Below are positions 10,124-21,762 of a DNA stretch of 64,000 nucleotides, one piece after another. The notes beneath the pieces were generated by a model. That model saw only the letters and a program-made list of their open reading frames with translations. It searched no databases and had not been told where the DNA came from. Position numbers and translations under genes: made by a program. The stretch is from NCBI GenBank assembly GCA_010015805.1, contig ML978121.1, forward strand, positions 1,736,001 to 1,800,000, written 5' to 3'. Numbering within the stretch: the stretch's first letter is position 1; every line of letters begins with the position of its first letter. This stretch comes from Rhizodiscina lignyota. Taxonomy: Eukaryota; Ascomycota; Dothideomycetes; Aulographales; Rhizodiscinaceae.

Positions 10124-11681
10124 CGTGAATTGCCTTTGCACAACGACTTGCAGAGGGAAACCGGCAGCGGGTCAGACCCTGGAGAACTGCGACTCTTTAA
10201 AGGGCACCGAAGATCCCGAGTGCCGTTGTCGCGCGCCTTCGCTACAAATCAGACCCATGGTCTTGTGGATCATTCAACTTACAACGCTTGACAAAGCTTC
10301 TTGGGGTTCTGTCCGTGTGGTCTGGGGTTGGATGGTTTGAGGAGTCCCATGTGCGGGGAACAGCCGATTTGCGTTGGATTTGATGCTGACCGGGTGAAAG
10401 AGGCGTGCATGGCCTGCAGCACTGGCACTCGGCAAGCCATTTTGCCATTTTACCAACCAGTGGGAGCTCGTCGCCGAAGCACAGAAGCTCCACGGAAGCT
10501 CCACTTGGCAATTCTTCCCCTTGATGCTTGCCGTTGAGGCATCTTCGGCGCGTTGAGGCTCTCAGCATGGGAATCCGAAATACGCGTCTGACCGGGGAGC
10601 CCTCCCATCCGTCCGCCAACACGGTATCGCGCGACCGATAAATTTGAAAGCATTTGCGCCGCAGTGACAGCTTCGGCGTGCACTGTTGGCAACGGGCGGC
10701 ACGCCGTAGCGGTTGTGCTGTGGTGCTCCACGTGCCATCTCCATGACCTCATGCCGCCGTTGGATCGCTCCACTAAAAGCGGCAAAGGAAGGTGTGGAGA
10801 AGAAGAGCGTGGAGATCTGCCCGTTGGCCTGTGGCGGCCAAGACGGGCTTAATTCCCCGCCAAGACAGCACAGGAGATAGGCCTGGTATCCGAAGCCTGT
10901 CGCTCGCGTCGCCGCTTTTCCGACGTCATCTCGTGATATTCAACTTTCCACCTGCGAGAATTAGACCTGATACGAACGAGTGAAGGTGGTTCGAGCCTCT
11001 CACCCGATCACATTTACCAGCCAGACCTCGCCTATTATGCAAATTTCGCTAATGCTCTTGGCGACGCAGGGTAGCCCAGGGACGGCAGTACTCCATATCC
11101 GACGCCCCGGTTGATAGACAAACAACACATGGAAGAGAAGGCTTGAAACACACAGATGTTCCGTTCTATTGGAATTTTCAGTCTGGGGTATTTGCACAAT
11201 AATTCCAACATTTATCCCCGTCCTGGCTCACTTCTCGAACCTTTACGTCAATTGAATCCCGAAACTGTCCATATAAGGCTCAATAACATCCGCTCATAAC
11301 TACGCATGTCTCGTTGAACAGCTGTTTTCATCGCTCCGCTCAAAATACATCTTTCCTTAAAGCACATCAGCTCATAGCGCAATAGTCGACTCTGAAACAT
11401 GACATGACCCGCTGGCAAACCTAACGTTGGCTTTATTGGCATTGAGAAGTATGGAAACAAACTCATTGCACATGGCTTCTCGTTTGATGTTCGAACATAA
11501 TATGACAGATCTGATTCTATATTCCACTACTGAAGAGCTGAAATGCAGGCTCGTCTATTCGTATACTGTGGGCAAGCTCCATGGACTGTAAGCATTAGAA
11601 CTTATGCTCTCTTTCGAACTTCTCTAGTTCACAGTCTGCCGTAAGACCACCTACTTCGTATTTCCTTCCAACTCTCTTCAC
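10124..11681. other. Gene-free 1.5-kb stretch
   Basis: Open frames up to about 126 codons occur on both strands near 10240-10850 but overlap in competing frames and are Arg/Ser/Pro-rich in the manner of non-coding GC-rich DNA. The left end holds the transporter promoter. Nothing else is supported. Confidence 0.45.
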
Positions 11682-12203
11682 CTACTCTCCAATTTGCCTT
11701 TCCTTCAGAATCTCTCCAGTCTCCTCCACCTTCACAGGCTCCGCCGGCAAAATCACAAATATCATCCTGGCATTCTCCGCCGTCCGATTATGCCACGCAT
11801 GCACCGTGCCCCTCTGCACAACTCCATCCTGCTCCTTTAGAACTGTTTCCACTCCATCTTCAAGCTCAATTACCACCTCCCCTTTTATTACGACGCCGAA
11901 ATCGACGCTCAACGTCCGATGAAACGGAGCCGTGGAGTTCGGCGGGAAGTCGATGATGCGCCAGTTGGAGGAAACGGCTTCAGAGATGGGCTGCGATTTG
12001 TTTGCGGGGTCCTCGAAAGGAGCGTTGTTGGACTCAGGAGCCGCGGTTGTGCGGAAGAGGAATGTTGCCCCAAAAGCACCTTCTTGAGCACGCTCAGAAG
12101 GAACGAAGAAGTCGCCGGGATACAGCGTATCGTCGTTCGTTATAATGGCGCGGCCTGAGGAGGAGTGTCCCGTCACAACACGGCGGAATGATGGATATGC
12201 CAT
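11682..12203 (-). CDS. Small cupin-domain protein
   Basis: One exon, 173 residues from the ATG at 12203 (MAYPSFRRVV); the frame stays open 24 codons further upstream. A single RmlC-like cupin barrel occupies about residues 70-160: motif 1 region PFHRTLSVDFGVVIKGEV and motif 2 region DGVVQRGTVHAWHN. It shares this architecture with the cupin at 34018-34617, so the two are paralogues. The canonical HxH pair of motif 1 is reduced to one His, so metal binding is uncertain. Such small cupins occur as accessory enzymes or isomerases in fungal aromatic and polyketide metabolism, but no partner genes are adjacent here. No signal peptide, so cytosolic. Confidence 0.82.
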   Translation of the reverse strand: MAYPSFRRVVTGHSSSGRAIITNDDTLYPGDFFVPSERAQEGAFGATFLFRTTAAPESNNAPFEDPANKSQPISEAVSSNWRIIDFPPNSTAPFHRTLSVDFGVVIKGEVVIELEDGVETVLKEQDGVVQRGTVHAWHNRTAENARMIFVILPAEPVKVEETGEILKERQIGE

Positions 12204-13398
12204 GGCTTGTGTACGTTGTGGTCCCAGAAGGCAGTACAACAGCCGCTGACAACGTTTGGAAATAGTGGGAGTCACTGTATTTGAGAGTACGGGAGTAGAA
12301 ACAACGCACTGGTATTATATTGATTTCATTATATCTCCGAAACGACCTGTCTAATCAACATTGACTACCGAAATACACGCTCATGCAGAGCTCCCTCATC
12401 GGGGTAAGCGGTCGCCGATATTGTCCGGGTCGGACAGGCTTAGAAGCTCTCGCACGACAGTTAATAATAATAGTTGTTCATCAAATCCCAAGAATACAAG
12501 CTGCTTAAACAAAGGTCTAAGGTCTAAGCTTACTTCGAGGTTAGGTTCCGTGTAAGCCAACCACGGCCACTCGTTCAGAAAAAGAGTTCGTGAAATAGCG
12601 CCATGAACTTGTTCCTTAGGTACGTTCGTCCGGATTACAGATTGAGGCTGAAAAGCCAATTATTAATCTCGCAAGATACCCGCTACTTTCTTCCACTATC
12701 TACAACCCCGTCATATCTAACAAGATATGAACCTAAGCAGCTAAAGAAGTGGTGCAGCCGTAGCGAAAGCTGACTTATCGTAGAAGGCCGCCGATATCAG
12801 CGTTCGGCGGGCAGCTTTCACTATTGTAGGCTATGTTCATCAGCACTTGCCTGAGTCTTAACGCTGGTGAAGATTTTAATGCAGATGGCGAAATGAACTC
12901 AGCGGGATTCAAAGTGTGCTTGACACGGTACTCCCGTATTGTCGTCCGAACGAAAAAGAGGTGAGCAAGCTGAAACCGCACTGCTGGATGCATGTTGCAT
13001 CTACGCAATACTTCTGTGCGTTCCGAATAAATTCCATCTGAAGCATATTAAATTAAGCTTTCAGAGATGCTCTCGCACATGCTGAAGAGCAAAGCTCACT
13101 TACCCTACACCCGTTCGACTTTATCAAGCTGAATTATCTCGTCAACCTCGCGCTGGAGGTTCGGATGGATGTTGGCCATGACAAGGGAATAGTAATTTTC
13201 CGACACATGATTAAAAATTAACATTTGCGAGCGAGGCTAGCTACGTATTCTCGCAATAAAATGGATATCAAATACATATGACGTCCGTGTCTTTGTGCAT
13301 TTTGCAGCATCAGAACAAAGGAAACGCTGCAAGATCCGCCAATCTTGGGCCAAAGTAGCAGAAAATAATCTACATGGAATCGCTTTCGGGTATTAGTC
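12204..13398. other. Gene-free 1.2-kb stretch
   Basis: Contains the cupin promoter at the left and the 3' flank of the large minus-strand gene at the right. An 87-codon minus-strand frame at 12396-12659 is Leu-rich and protein-like in composition but has no splice context or family match that I can see. Confidence 0.45.
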
Positions 13399-16300
13399 CT
13401 AGTCGTCCAACTTAAACGCCCTCCTCAGAGCCCCAAACTTCTTTTTCTTCTTGCTGCCGACCGACGGCCCAGCACCTTCCCCAAGCACGCTGTCATTCTC
13501 CGCGAATCTCAAACCAACGCCAGAGCCATCGACCGTACTCCTCCTCTGCCCTACATCCGGTCTATCATTGTCCGGCGCTGCTGCTGCATCCACCGAGCTT
13601 GCCTTTCCCAAGGCATCGTCACCGATTGTTTGTGGCGGGTGTAGTGGCCACGAGCCGCTGCCAACGCGTTGGGGAGACTGCGGTGTAGTTCTACGCTGAA
13701 GTTTGGGGCTTTTAGCTCTCTCGGATGGTTTCGCTGCTGTTTGTTTCGTGTCGACATTGGCAGCACTCATTGGGGGCAGTGTGGGTTGCGGCGGCAGTGA
13801 ATTAGTCTTCTTCTTCCTACCAATCCCAAAGAAGCTGCGCTTTTCTTTCTTGGGCTGAACACCAGTAATGGCAGAGGTTTGTCCATCAGGTGCTCCGGAT
13901 GCGTGCTTACTCGAATCTAGCCCCCGCATCGATCCCGCAGCCAATGTGCTTCCCTCAGTCTTCGCTCCAGTGTTACCATTCGTCATATTGCCACCTTTGG
14001 GACTTGACAACGCACCAGCCTCACCACCGCTCTCGTCCTCCAGATCGGTGGAGTCGCCATCTTCATGACCTGGTTTTCGAGGGATGCCTCTTACAGGAGT
14101 AAGATCTTGGAGCGCCGTCGGACTGTCGTCCTCGTCATCCGAATCTGCAAACCGAGAGCGGAACGTTGGTCGGAGCATTTGTGGAGAATCATCATCCGAG
14201 TCGTCTGCATAGCGTGACTTGTACAGACCTTCTGTTCTTAGAGTAGGTTTGGGTGGGGCAGGTACTGGCATAGGTGCCGGCATAGGTACCGGAGCTTTGC
14301 CTTTTGTCTCTTTGTTGAACATTGAGAAGCGTGTAGGCGATTTTGCAGTTCGTAGCGTCTCGCGATGTGTAGGTTGAGCGGTAGAGGGACGGGATAGATG
14401 CCCATCGTCAAGAGATGAGCGCATCGGGCTCCGTTTTGCCGTCGATGTGCCCGGTGGTGATAAAGATCGTAGACTAAATCGCTTTCCTCTCCCTGTGCTA
14501 GTCTCAATACCGCTAGACGTTGCTGGCCGAACTTCTGGCGGAGACGCCGAGCGTAACGTTCTCACTTCCCTTATAGGCTGTGGCTCCGCTCCCCTCATGC
14601 TATGCCTCATGGTGTATCGCTCGCCATCGGACATGATAGTTTTTGATAATCGTGCACGCTTGAAGCTGCTATCACTTGCATCGGAGTCGCTCCTGAGTAG
14701 GAGCGGCATTGCATAGGGTTTGGAGGTAGACTTTGCAACGACCCGGGAAGGCTCAGATGGTGCGGTAGCTGGGCGCGCCGATGCTGCGGCAGATGCCGAG
14801 GCCATGGGGAGAGTGTTCTTCCGAAGTGTGCTTCTAGGCTCATAAGCGGGTACGTTGCTGTAGCGAGATGTTTGCAAGCCACCGCCCTGGGCGCCACGCA
14901 TTGAAGATGGCATATTTCCACCTGTGCGTAAGGACTGGCGAAGATGAGTTTCGGGCCTCTGCGGCTCTTCCTGGGGAACTCTGTTGCGCAGCGAAGTTCT
15001 GAGATGATACTCTTCTCTTGGCAGATCTGGGGAGCGAGTATGTCTTGATTCCATCGCCAAGCGTGCGGTTTCTGGTTGAGCTGGTGGTCGAGCAGCCTTC
15101 TTTTTCTTCCCTTTCGGTGGCCTCGGTCGTTCAGGCGTAATAGTGCGCTCCTTTTCTCCCTCTTCTTTCGCTTGCTTTTCAAGCTCCTCCCTTTGTCGCA
15201 CACTCAACCCGCTCCAATAAGCCTTCGTTTTGTTCCAGTCAGTGAGGTCTTCGTCAACATGCGATCCACTCCTGAGAGGTGAGCTTTCTGGCAAGACACG
15301 GGATGGACTCGCAGGCCCTCCAATGGGGCTCTCGACAATCGCATCCAGAGAAGCATAGGGCTCCAGATCTGACAGCTCTTCTTCTGCGTCACTGTAAATG
15401 CTTTCGTCTGACGAATTTTCCGCAACTGGCTCCAAAGCTTGTCGTTGCACCGGAGGTTCGGTAGCAGGCGCTGGTGGTTGGTGTTCAGCAGGAACCTCTT
15501 CAGGCTTCGCAATCGAGACTTCTGGTTTCGATGGAAGTTCATTACCATCATCATCGTCGTCGTCGTCATCATCAAGCCAAGAGCCCGCGAAACCTCCCGG
15601 CATGACCAATGGGTACGCGTCTTCCTTTTCTTTCTCTGACTCAGTCGCACCAGGCGTTGCAGGCTGAATCTCAATGACAGGAACGTCCATAACTGGCTTT
15701 GATTCGGTGATCTTGGCCTTGTCTATCTCGGATTCTGATGCCTCTGGCTCTGGGAGAGGTTCGCTGGGCGGGACTTCTTGAACTACTTCAACTGGCTTGA
15801 TAACTGGCTCTTCTGGTACTGGCAGGGTTCGCTCGTCTTCGCTCGCATCCGAATCGGAAACGTAGCCTGTACCCTCCACAGAAGTGACTTCTGGAGGCAG
15901 TGGTTCATTTGGATCCAGCTTCGGTTCAGCAAGAGCCGAGTCCTGAGTGGGCTTGCGGTTCTCTAGATGCTTTGCAAGGATGCCACCAACAGCATGATCG
16001 CTCGAGTGCTCCAAGGACTCAGGAGCGATCGTGCTTACGCTGGTGGACATGCTGGACGGAATACTCTCTGTCACTTTTATTGGTGGCTCAATCTCTTGTG
16101 GTGCCTGCCGAGACCTACCTCGGATGCTGCCAAACGACGGCAGGACGGGTCTTGGAGACATTTCAAAGCCGTCATCGTCATCAAATACGTCGTGAGTAGC
16201 ATATCTTGACGACATCATGCCAGATTGAGTAGCAGTGGTGTCAGGGATGATTTCAACTGCATCATCGCCGAAACTGACTCGCGCGCTCTTCTTCTTCTGC

Positions 16301-17962
16301 CTCGTGACAGACCCCTCCTCACTTCCGGAAACAGATACGTCCCTTGAAGCAGGTTTGGGGAGAGCTGGTACGAAACTCGTAATTGGCGAGCCGGTTCGTA
16401 CAGAAGAAGCTGGTGATTGCTTCAGTGCAGGCTTAGCCGGTGATAAGGATCGTGGTGGAGGCGAATGTAGAACACCATTCAAAATAGTTACCGGTGCAGC
16501 AGAAAAGTGCGCGGTCCGTGAAGGGCTAAGTGAGGAGGAACGACCAATGGTCGCAACATTGTCACCAGGATTAAGGCTTGCTGCACGATGGTCCTGAGGC
16601 GTGGGTCGTGTGGGTGTTGGCTGAGCCAGTGCGGCAGAGGCCTCACGAAGATGCTCTGCCCGAAGGTGTTGTTTGGATGCTTCGGTTTCCACTTGTTCAT
16701 CCTCTTCCGTCTCTTCTCGCACAATAGAGGGCTGTTTGGTTAGTACAGCTGTCGCCTTCCCGTGCAACGGATGAGCCCTCTCGACAGTTGGAGATGCACC
16801 CTTCTGGACTTTTGCGGCTAGGGCCGAGGTCACCTCAGGTACAAGTTCTGGCTCTGGTTCTGGTTCTGACTGCGGAATAGCCACAGGCGCTGCAGAAGCT
16901 GGAACCACGGTACGCGTATTTGGATCGTATATTACGGTTGGTTTACGAGGGTCCACCACGGTGCTCGGTGGAGAAGCTGGCACCATTTTCCGCGTGTTCG
17001 GATCATAAACCATTGTTGGCTTATGTGAATCCATCGCATTTATGGCCTGGGAAAGTCGCATCCCTTCTGGAGCTGCGGGAGTCCTCTTCTTCTTTTTCGC
17101 AACGGGCATGTTAGCCGTGCTCTGAAGTGACTGCTGTACATGTCCAGTTTCGACAGCGGGAGGGGCCACCGCAGTTTTGACGCGATCATTGATATCTTGC
17201 CGAAACTGCGCATTTGTCCCTACAGGTGCGGTGAACCAACCACTTCGGCCAGATTTTGGCTGGGCAGGGCTGTTACTTTGCGAAGGACTTTGCCCAGGGC
17301 TCATAGGTCTTGAGAAATTGACTGAACGCCTTCCACCGTTCGTAGTATCTAGCTCTGGCAGCTGTGAGAGACTTGCGACTCTCGGGTGCTGTGTTCGAGT
17401 TATCGCGTCGACGCTCCTTCCTCGTCCACCGGGCCGAGAAAGGCGCGGTGATGAGGGATTCTGAGGTGTCTCCACGCTTGCGGAGCGTACATGAGGCCCG
17501 TCTCGACCAGACTGTATTGAGTTCGGAAGCGCTGGAACAGGAGGCGCACTGGGGTCTGCCTTGACGGCCACATCTTTGCGATTAGGCGAGGGTGATCGAA
17601 ATGACCTTTCCGTCATCGACCCATTGCTGTTTGTCCTCTGAAGCGGCGACCCTGCTGGAGATCTTGCGCGACCTGCCGCGCTTCCCTTAGATGAGCTTGA
17701 GTCTCTTCTGACCATGCGCTTCGTCTGTATGTCAGCCGGGTTCGTCGGAGGCGGCGTGTGAGAGCGGAGCGCCGCAGCTGCTGCGGCGGAGGAGAGGGAA
17801 ACATTTGAATTTTGACTGTTGATGAACGCTTGGGTGGCGGCGCTGGCAGCGGAGGGATCAGGAGCGGAGTTCTTGAGCTACGAACAGTTAGCATATGCCA
17901 CCCAATATTATATCGTTGCATTTCGTATGTACCGGATTCGACGCCTTCCGCCGATGGAACAT
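13399..17962 (-). CDS. Large disordered protein, possibly Seg1-like eisosome factor
   Basis: Two exons: 17962-17933 (10 codons, MFHRRKASNP) and 17877-13399, 1,502 residues. The first exon is inferred from the branch point and acceptor GCTAACTGTTCGTAG just before 17877 and from the conserved-looking N-terminal block (SLSSAAAAAALRSH, then IQTKRMVRR), which lies upstream of the first ATG of the long frame at 17715. The chain is Ser/Pro/Arg-rich and largely disordered. It has a duplicated segment with YDPNTR (about residues 297-345), a run of nine Asp (about 779-787), repeated SRxAD-SDD acidic motifs near the C-terminal third, and a basic end (KKKKFGALRRAFKLDD). The layout recalls ascomycete Seg1-type eisosome or cortical scaffold proteins; this is an impression, not a demonstrated match. 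Plasma-membrane association through the basic tail is an inference. Confidence 0.72.
15547..15573 (-). repeat. GAY trinucleotide tract encoding nine Asp
   Basis: Nine consecutive GAT/GAC codons on the minus strand inside the large disordered protein. Mixed GAT and GAC codons suggest selection on the acidic run rather than a fresh slippage expansion. Confidence 0.85.
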
Positions 17963-19063
17963 GTTGACAGGCGTCAAATCATTCAAGGCGCGCGTTACCG
18001 CGCCATATGTGAAGGTGGGTTGATATGCGCGAAGTTCGGGAATGTGGCGTGAACGGGTACTGATGTAATGAAGCGGGAAGCTTTAGAGTCGTGGTACAAG
18101 GAGTGACGGGGCGGTTGTGCGACGAATGGCGCGTCGCAAAAGAGTAGAAGGTTCAAGTCGCTCAAGAACTGAGAGAAGGGAGTGGTATGAAGGAGAGAAA
18201 AGTGGTCGGCGTGAAGAAAAGAAAAGGCAGCGGATGGGATTCACTTGGAAAAGGGCCGACTTTCCATCAGGTTGTTTGCTTGTTGTTTCTCGGCCTAGCC
18301 AGTGGCCCGATCGTCGTCATGGTCATGGATCGGTGCCGCACCGCCACATATAAAACCTCGAGATCAGCCATGCGTTGGAACTTCCAGATGCAAAACTGCC
18401 TTCGAGTGAGTGTGCCCGCTATCCTCAAGAACACAATGCTACATATGATTTATGCCGTCGTCAGAGGGCAATAGGAGCAAGTCGAATGAGGTCTGGAGAA
18501 TGCGCCTAGAATCCTCATCCTGTGATCTCCTCGATACACATCTGTACTTGGATAATGGCTTTCAATGTTCTCTCGATCGAGGATCCACATAAACATCGCT
18601 CTCGCCAAACCCTAGAATCAACCACAGACTTCGCATGATGCTATGCTGTGAGGACGGTGGAGAACAAATACTTAGCCGTAACCCTAACCCTGCCGGGGAA
18701 ATTAAGAGTAACTCATCTCAGACCTGCCAACCTCCTCTACGTCGCCAGCAAGGCTCGAAATAAGGTCGAAGGACTTTCGGCCGCCTGGTGGCTAACCTCG
18801 TCTCTCTAGGACGGACCTGACAGCTTCACCGGGTAATGAAAGTGCGCTGTAGATAGAACTCGGAGACTCTAAGTCCGCAAATAAGGCATTTGCCGAGCAC
18901 TCTGACGATGGTTTGTAATTCTTTGATTTGACCTCATCTCCACGGCTCTGGTGTCTAGTACATTCTATAGTTTCATCTCTTTTATTCCTGTTCCTTCTTA
19001 CAGAACCGTTGTCGCCGCTCCCTTGTTACACCTATTCATCCAAGTTGCAATATATCCGTCACG
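17963..19063. other. Divergent promoter region, 1.1 kb
   Basis: Lies between the leftward disordered-protein gene and the rightward epoxide hydrolase. No gene is supported; the 78- and 95-codon plus-strand frames at 18117-18474 overlap each other. A two-copy telomere-like motif sits at 18681-18690 (listed separately). Confidence 0.5.
18681..18690. promoter_or_regulatory. Telobox-like motif (ACCCTAACCC)
   Basis: About one and a half copies of the telomere unit CCCTAA, 380 bases upstream of the epoxide hydrolase start and 720 bases upstream of the disordered-protein start. In fungi such motifs can be bound by Tbf1/Taz1-type Myb factors. Ten bases can match by chance, so this is a candidate only. 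Confidence 0.3.
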
Positions 19064-20257
19064 ATGACTACGCTATTCAAAGGTCAACAGTTACCACCCA
19101 TCCCGCTCCCTAGCGGTCTCACAGAGCGCCAAGTAGAAGTTGAGCTAGCTGGCATGTCATATCATGTTATCGAGGCAGGAGGCACTCCAGCGCGTGATCG
19201 GCCACTGGTACTGTTGTGTCACGGCTATCCTGAATTGGCCTACTCCTGGCGCAAGATCATGCCGACTCTTGCCTCAGCTGGCTACTACTGCGTCGCGATG
19301 GACCAACGCGGATACGGCAGAACCATCGGCTGGGATACCTCTAGCTACTACCAGGTCAACATGTCACAGTTCACCATGACAACTCTCGTCCGAGATACAG
19401 CAGCCCTTGTCAACTGCCTCGGTTACAAGAAAGTCCATTGCATCATCGGTCATGACTTTGGCGCCGTAACAGCAGCAATGTCTGCGCTCATGCGTCCTGA
19501 CATCTTTACTGCCGTTATAACGATGAGCCACCCCTTCACAGGCATGCCAGAGTTCCCATTCAATACTGCCAACAACGCTCCAGGTCCAAGGACGCCGAAG
19601 TACGATATCCAAGCTGAGCTAGCCAAGTGTAATCCTCCACGGAAGCACTACAAGTGGTACAATTCTACTTACCCAGCAAACGGGGATTGGACCAATCCAG
19701 CGCAAGGAATGCATGCTTTCCTCCGTGGATACTTCCACACGAAATCTGCAGACTTCACCCTCAATAAGCCGCATCCGCTCGAAGAGTGGAGTGCTTCAGA
19801 ACTAGCTAAAATGCCGCATTACTACATCTTGCCACTGGATGCTACCATGCCCGAGGCTATTGCACTGGACATGCGCACTGAAGACGCGGACAAGACAAAG
19901 CGCTGGCTCTCTGACGAGGAGCTTGACGTATACGTGGGAGAGTGGTCCCGCACAGGATTCTCAGGAGGCCTCAACTGGTATCGCAATGGTTCGCAAACAG
20001 GTCGTGTAAACGATGTTGCGCTCTTTTCTGGTAAGACCATCGACGTGCCCGCGAAATTCATCTCTGGAGCACAGGACTGGGGTAACTATCAAGAGCCGGG
20101 AGCAATTGAGAATCTATCAAAGACATGCACCGACTTCAGAGGAACTGTTTTCGTTGACGGGGCAGGACACTGGCCACAGCAAGAGCAGCCCGAGAAAGTG
20201 GGCGAGGAGATCCTGAAATTCCTCAAAAGCCTCGAGAGCGCGCCGTCCAAGCTATAG
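19064..20257 (+). CDS. Alpha/beta-hydrolase, epoxide hydrolase family
   Basis: Intronless, 397 residues. The alpha/beta-hydrolase core shows the oxyanion motif HGYP (53-56), the strand-turn MDQRGYG, and the nucleophile elbow GHDFGA with Asp131 at the nucleophile position. Asp in place of Ser, together with HGYP, is diagnostic of soluble epoxide hydrolases and haloalkane-dehalogenase relatives. The catalytic His is His369 in AGHWPQQEQPE. The reaction would be hydrolysis of an epoxide to a diol, in detoxification or secondary metabolism; the substrate is unknown. No signal peptide or membrane segment is visible, so the protein is probably cytosolic or peroxisomal. The gene ends 109 bases from the 3' end of the convergent SDR gene, which could act on related compounds, but shared function is only an inference. 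Confidence 0.9.
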   Translation: MTTLFKGQQLPPIPLPSGLTERQVEVELAGMSYHVIEAGGTPARDRPLVLLCHGYPELAYSWRKIMPTLASAGYYCVAMDQRGYGRTIGWDTSSYYQVNMSQFTMTTLVRDTAALVNCLGYKKVHCIIGHDFGAVTAAMSALMRPDIFTAVITMSHPFTGMPEFPFNTANNAPGPRTPKYDIQAELAKCNPPRKHYKWYNSTYPANGDWTNPAQGMHAFLRGYFHTKSADFTLNKPHPLEEWSASELAKMPHYYILPLDATMPEAIALDMRTEDADKTKRWLSDEELDVYVGEWSRTGFSGGLNWYRNGSQTGRVNDVALFSGKTIDVPAKFISGAQDWGNYQEPGAIENLSKTCTDFRGTVFVDGAGHWPQQEQPEKVGEEILKFLKSLESAPSKL

Positions 20258-20366
20258 CAGACGAAATGATCACCTTTCGGCCTTTAGGTTGGCAGAATGC
20301 CCGCTGCATATTATCTGTGCAATGTGAAATTTTCTGACTAATTCCGAGTGCTCTTTTCGGTCCCGT

Positions 20367-21265
20367 TCAGAACAAGAGCGTGCCACCATTTGTGTGCACC
20401 TCCGTGCCGGTCATGTTCGCATCTCGCATGCAACATAAATAACTCTCTGCCACATCCTCCGGCTTCCCAATTATTTTCGTCAACATCGTGTCTTTTGCTT
20501 TCGCCTTAAGCACTGCTCCGATACCCCCCGGTAGCGCATCCCAGAGCGGCGTGTCCACCGCACCCGGCAGGACCAGATTAACTCTCAGTGGCGCCAGGTC
20601 CACTGCAAGCCCTTTCGTCATGCCGAGCGAGCTTGCTGCATTTCCCGTCATGGGCCCTGCGAAACCGGTGCCATGTAGAGGGCGTATAGCAAGAACGCCA
20701 GACGTGAGGGTGATGGAGGAGCTGGGCCCAGGGTTCATATATTTTGGCGCATGTTTCCCAAACATGAGCGGCGAGAAGAAGCGAAGGTTTACTACAAAGT
20801 GTGGTCAGCGTCCTTCATTCGAATGGCCGCTGTTCCCTTCATCAGCAGCACTAAGATCAACTCCGACTCACCCGAATTGCGATCTGTCATGTCCTTCACG
20901 CCCAACGCACTCAATGGCACTGGATCGACTCCGGTACCTGAAAGGTGCACAATATGATCGAGCTTCTTCCCAGTATCCTGTACCACTTTCTCCAAGATGC
21001 TGACTGTATTCTTCTCCATCGTGTCCTGGTTCCCCAAATCGCACTGGTATCCCCTGATATTGTCCTTCTTACTCGGATAAGCCTTCTGGAGCTTTGCTAC
21101 AGCTTGATGCACGCGTTCTGGATTGGATGACGCGACTGACACCAAGGCGCCAAACTCAAGTGAAGCCTCGGCCACACACAAGCCAATTCCCGAAGTCCCA
21201 CCCAGAATGAGGACGTTGGCATCTTGAAGCTTGTTGGCGTACTTGGTTTGATCTTGACCAGACAT
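20367..21265 (-). CDS. Atypical short-chain dehydrogenase/reductase lacking YxxxK
   Basis: Two exons, 21265-20872 and 20791-20367, joined over an 80-nt intron, 272 residues. A Rossmann fold is clear: GGTSGIG near residue 23 binds the dinucleotide, and DLAPLRVNLVLPGAVDTPL is the normal SDR C-terminal signature. The catalytic Tyr and Lys of YxxxK are not present: aligning on GMTKGLAVDL, the expected Tyr and Lys fall on Met and Ala (MTGNA). A class of fungal SDR-fold proteins shares this loss, so it may be a cofactor-binding protein or use other residues. The exon junction restores the frame (GVNLRFFSPL). The gene is convergent with the epoxide hydrolase. Confidence 0.87.
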
Positions 21266-21762
21266 GGTGATGAAGAATCGTGCGAAGATCCAAGGTTGAA
21301 AGAAGTAAAGTGACTCGAGGTTGAGTTAAGAGATCACAGGAGAGAACAAGATATCAATCGAATTCAATTGAGCATAAGAACCAAGGACAGGGGCAGAAAC
21401 TCTTTATATAACGTCTACATCAGGTCGCAGCTGCCATGGAATGCAAAGTCTACTGTACAATTATTGCACAAATGGTGCCGGATTTAATCGGCCTTAACGC
21501 ACGACCAATAGCTCGAGCAACTCCGCTCAAGCAGCGCGACCTCAATACTGATCGCCTTAGTATCCATTCGCACAAAACAATTCGGGAGGCGGAAATATTT
21601 TATGCTCCGCGTCAAGCAGCGGAACATTCGATACTCGGCGATAATTCGGTCACGTGTCCATTAATTGGCCGGAGGCGGGACTGACAATCGCTCCGGACTC
21701 GGGGTTGGGGCTGAGGTTTCGCGCTGGCCTCTCCGAATTGCACTTTGTGCAAGCCACTTGGA
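21266..21762. other. Promoter of SDR gene and 3' flank of EMC1
   Basis: About 500 bases with no gene. The sequence just upstream of the SDR start includes a TATA-like CTTTATATAA block near 21402-21411 on the plus strand. The remainder is unremarkable. Confidence 0.45.

Noticed and set aside
12396-12659. An 87-codon minus-strand frame with a Leu-rich, protein-like end.
   Set aside because: No start or splice context, no motif, and too short to stand alone. It may be a relic but I cannot support it.
14607-15203. A 198-codon open frame on the minus strand inside the large disordered protein.
   Set aside because: Same strand, different frame from the 1,502-residue protein; composition (Lys/Arg/His-rich) is that of a shifted reading of Ser/Pro codons.
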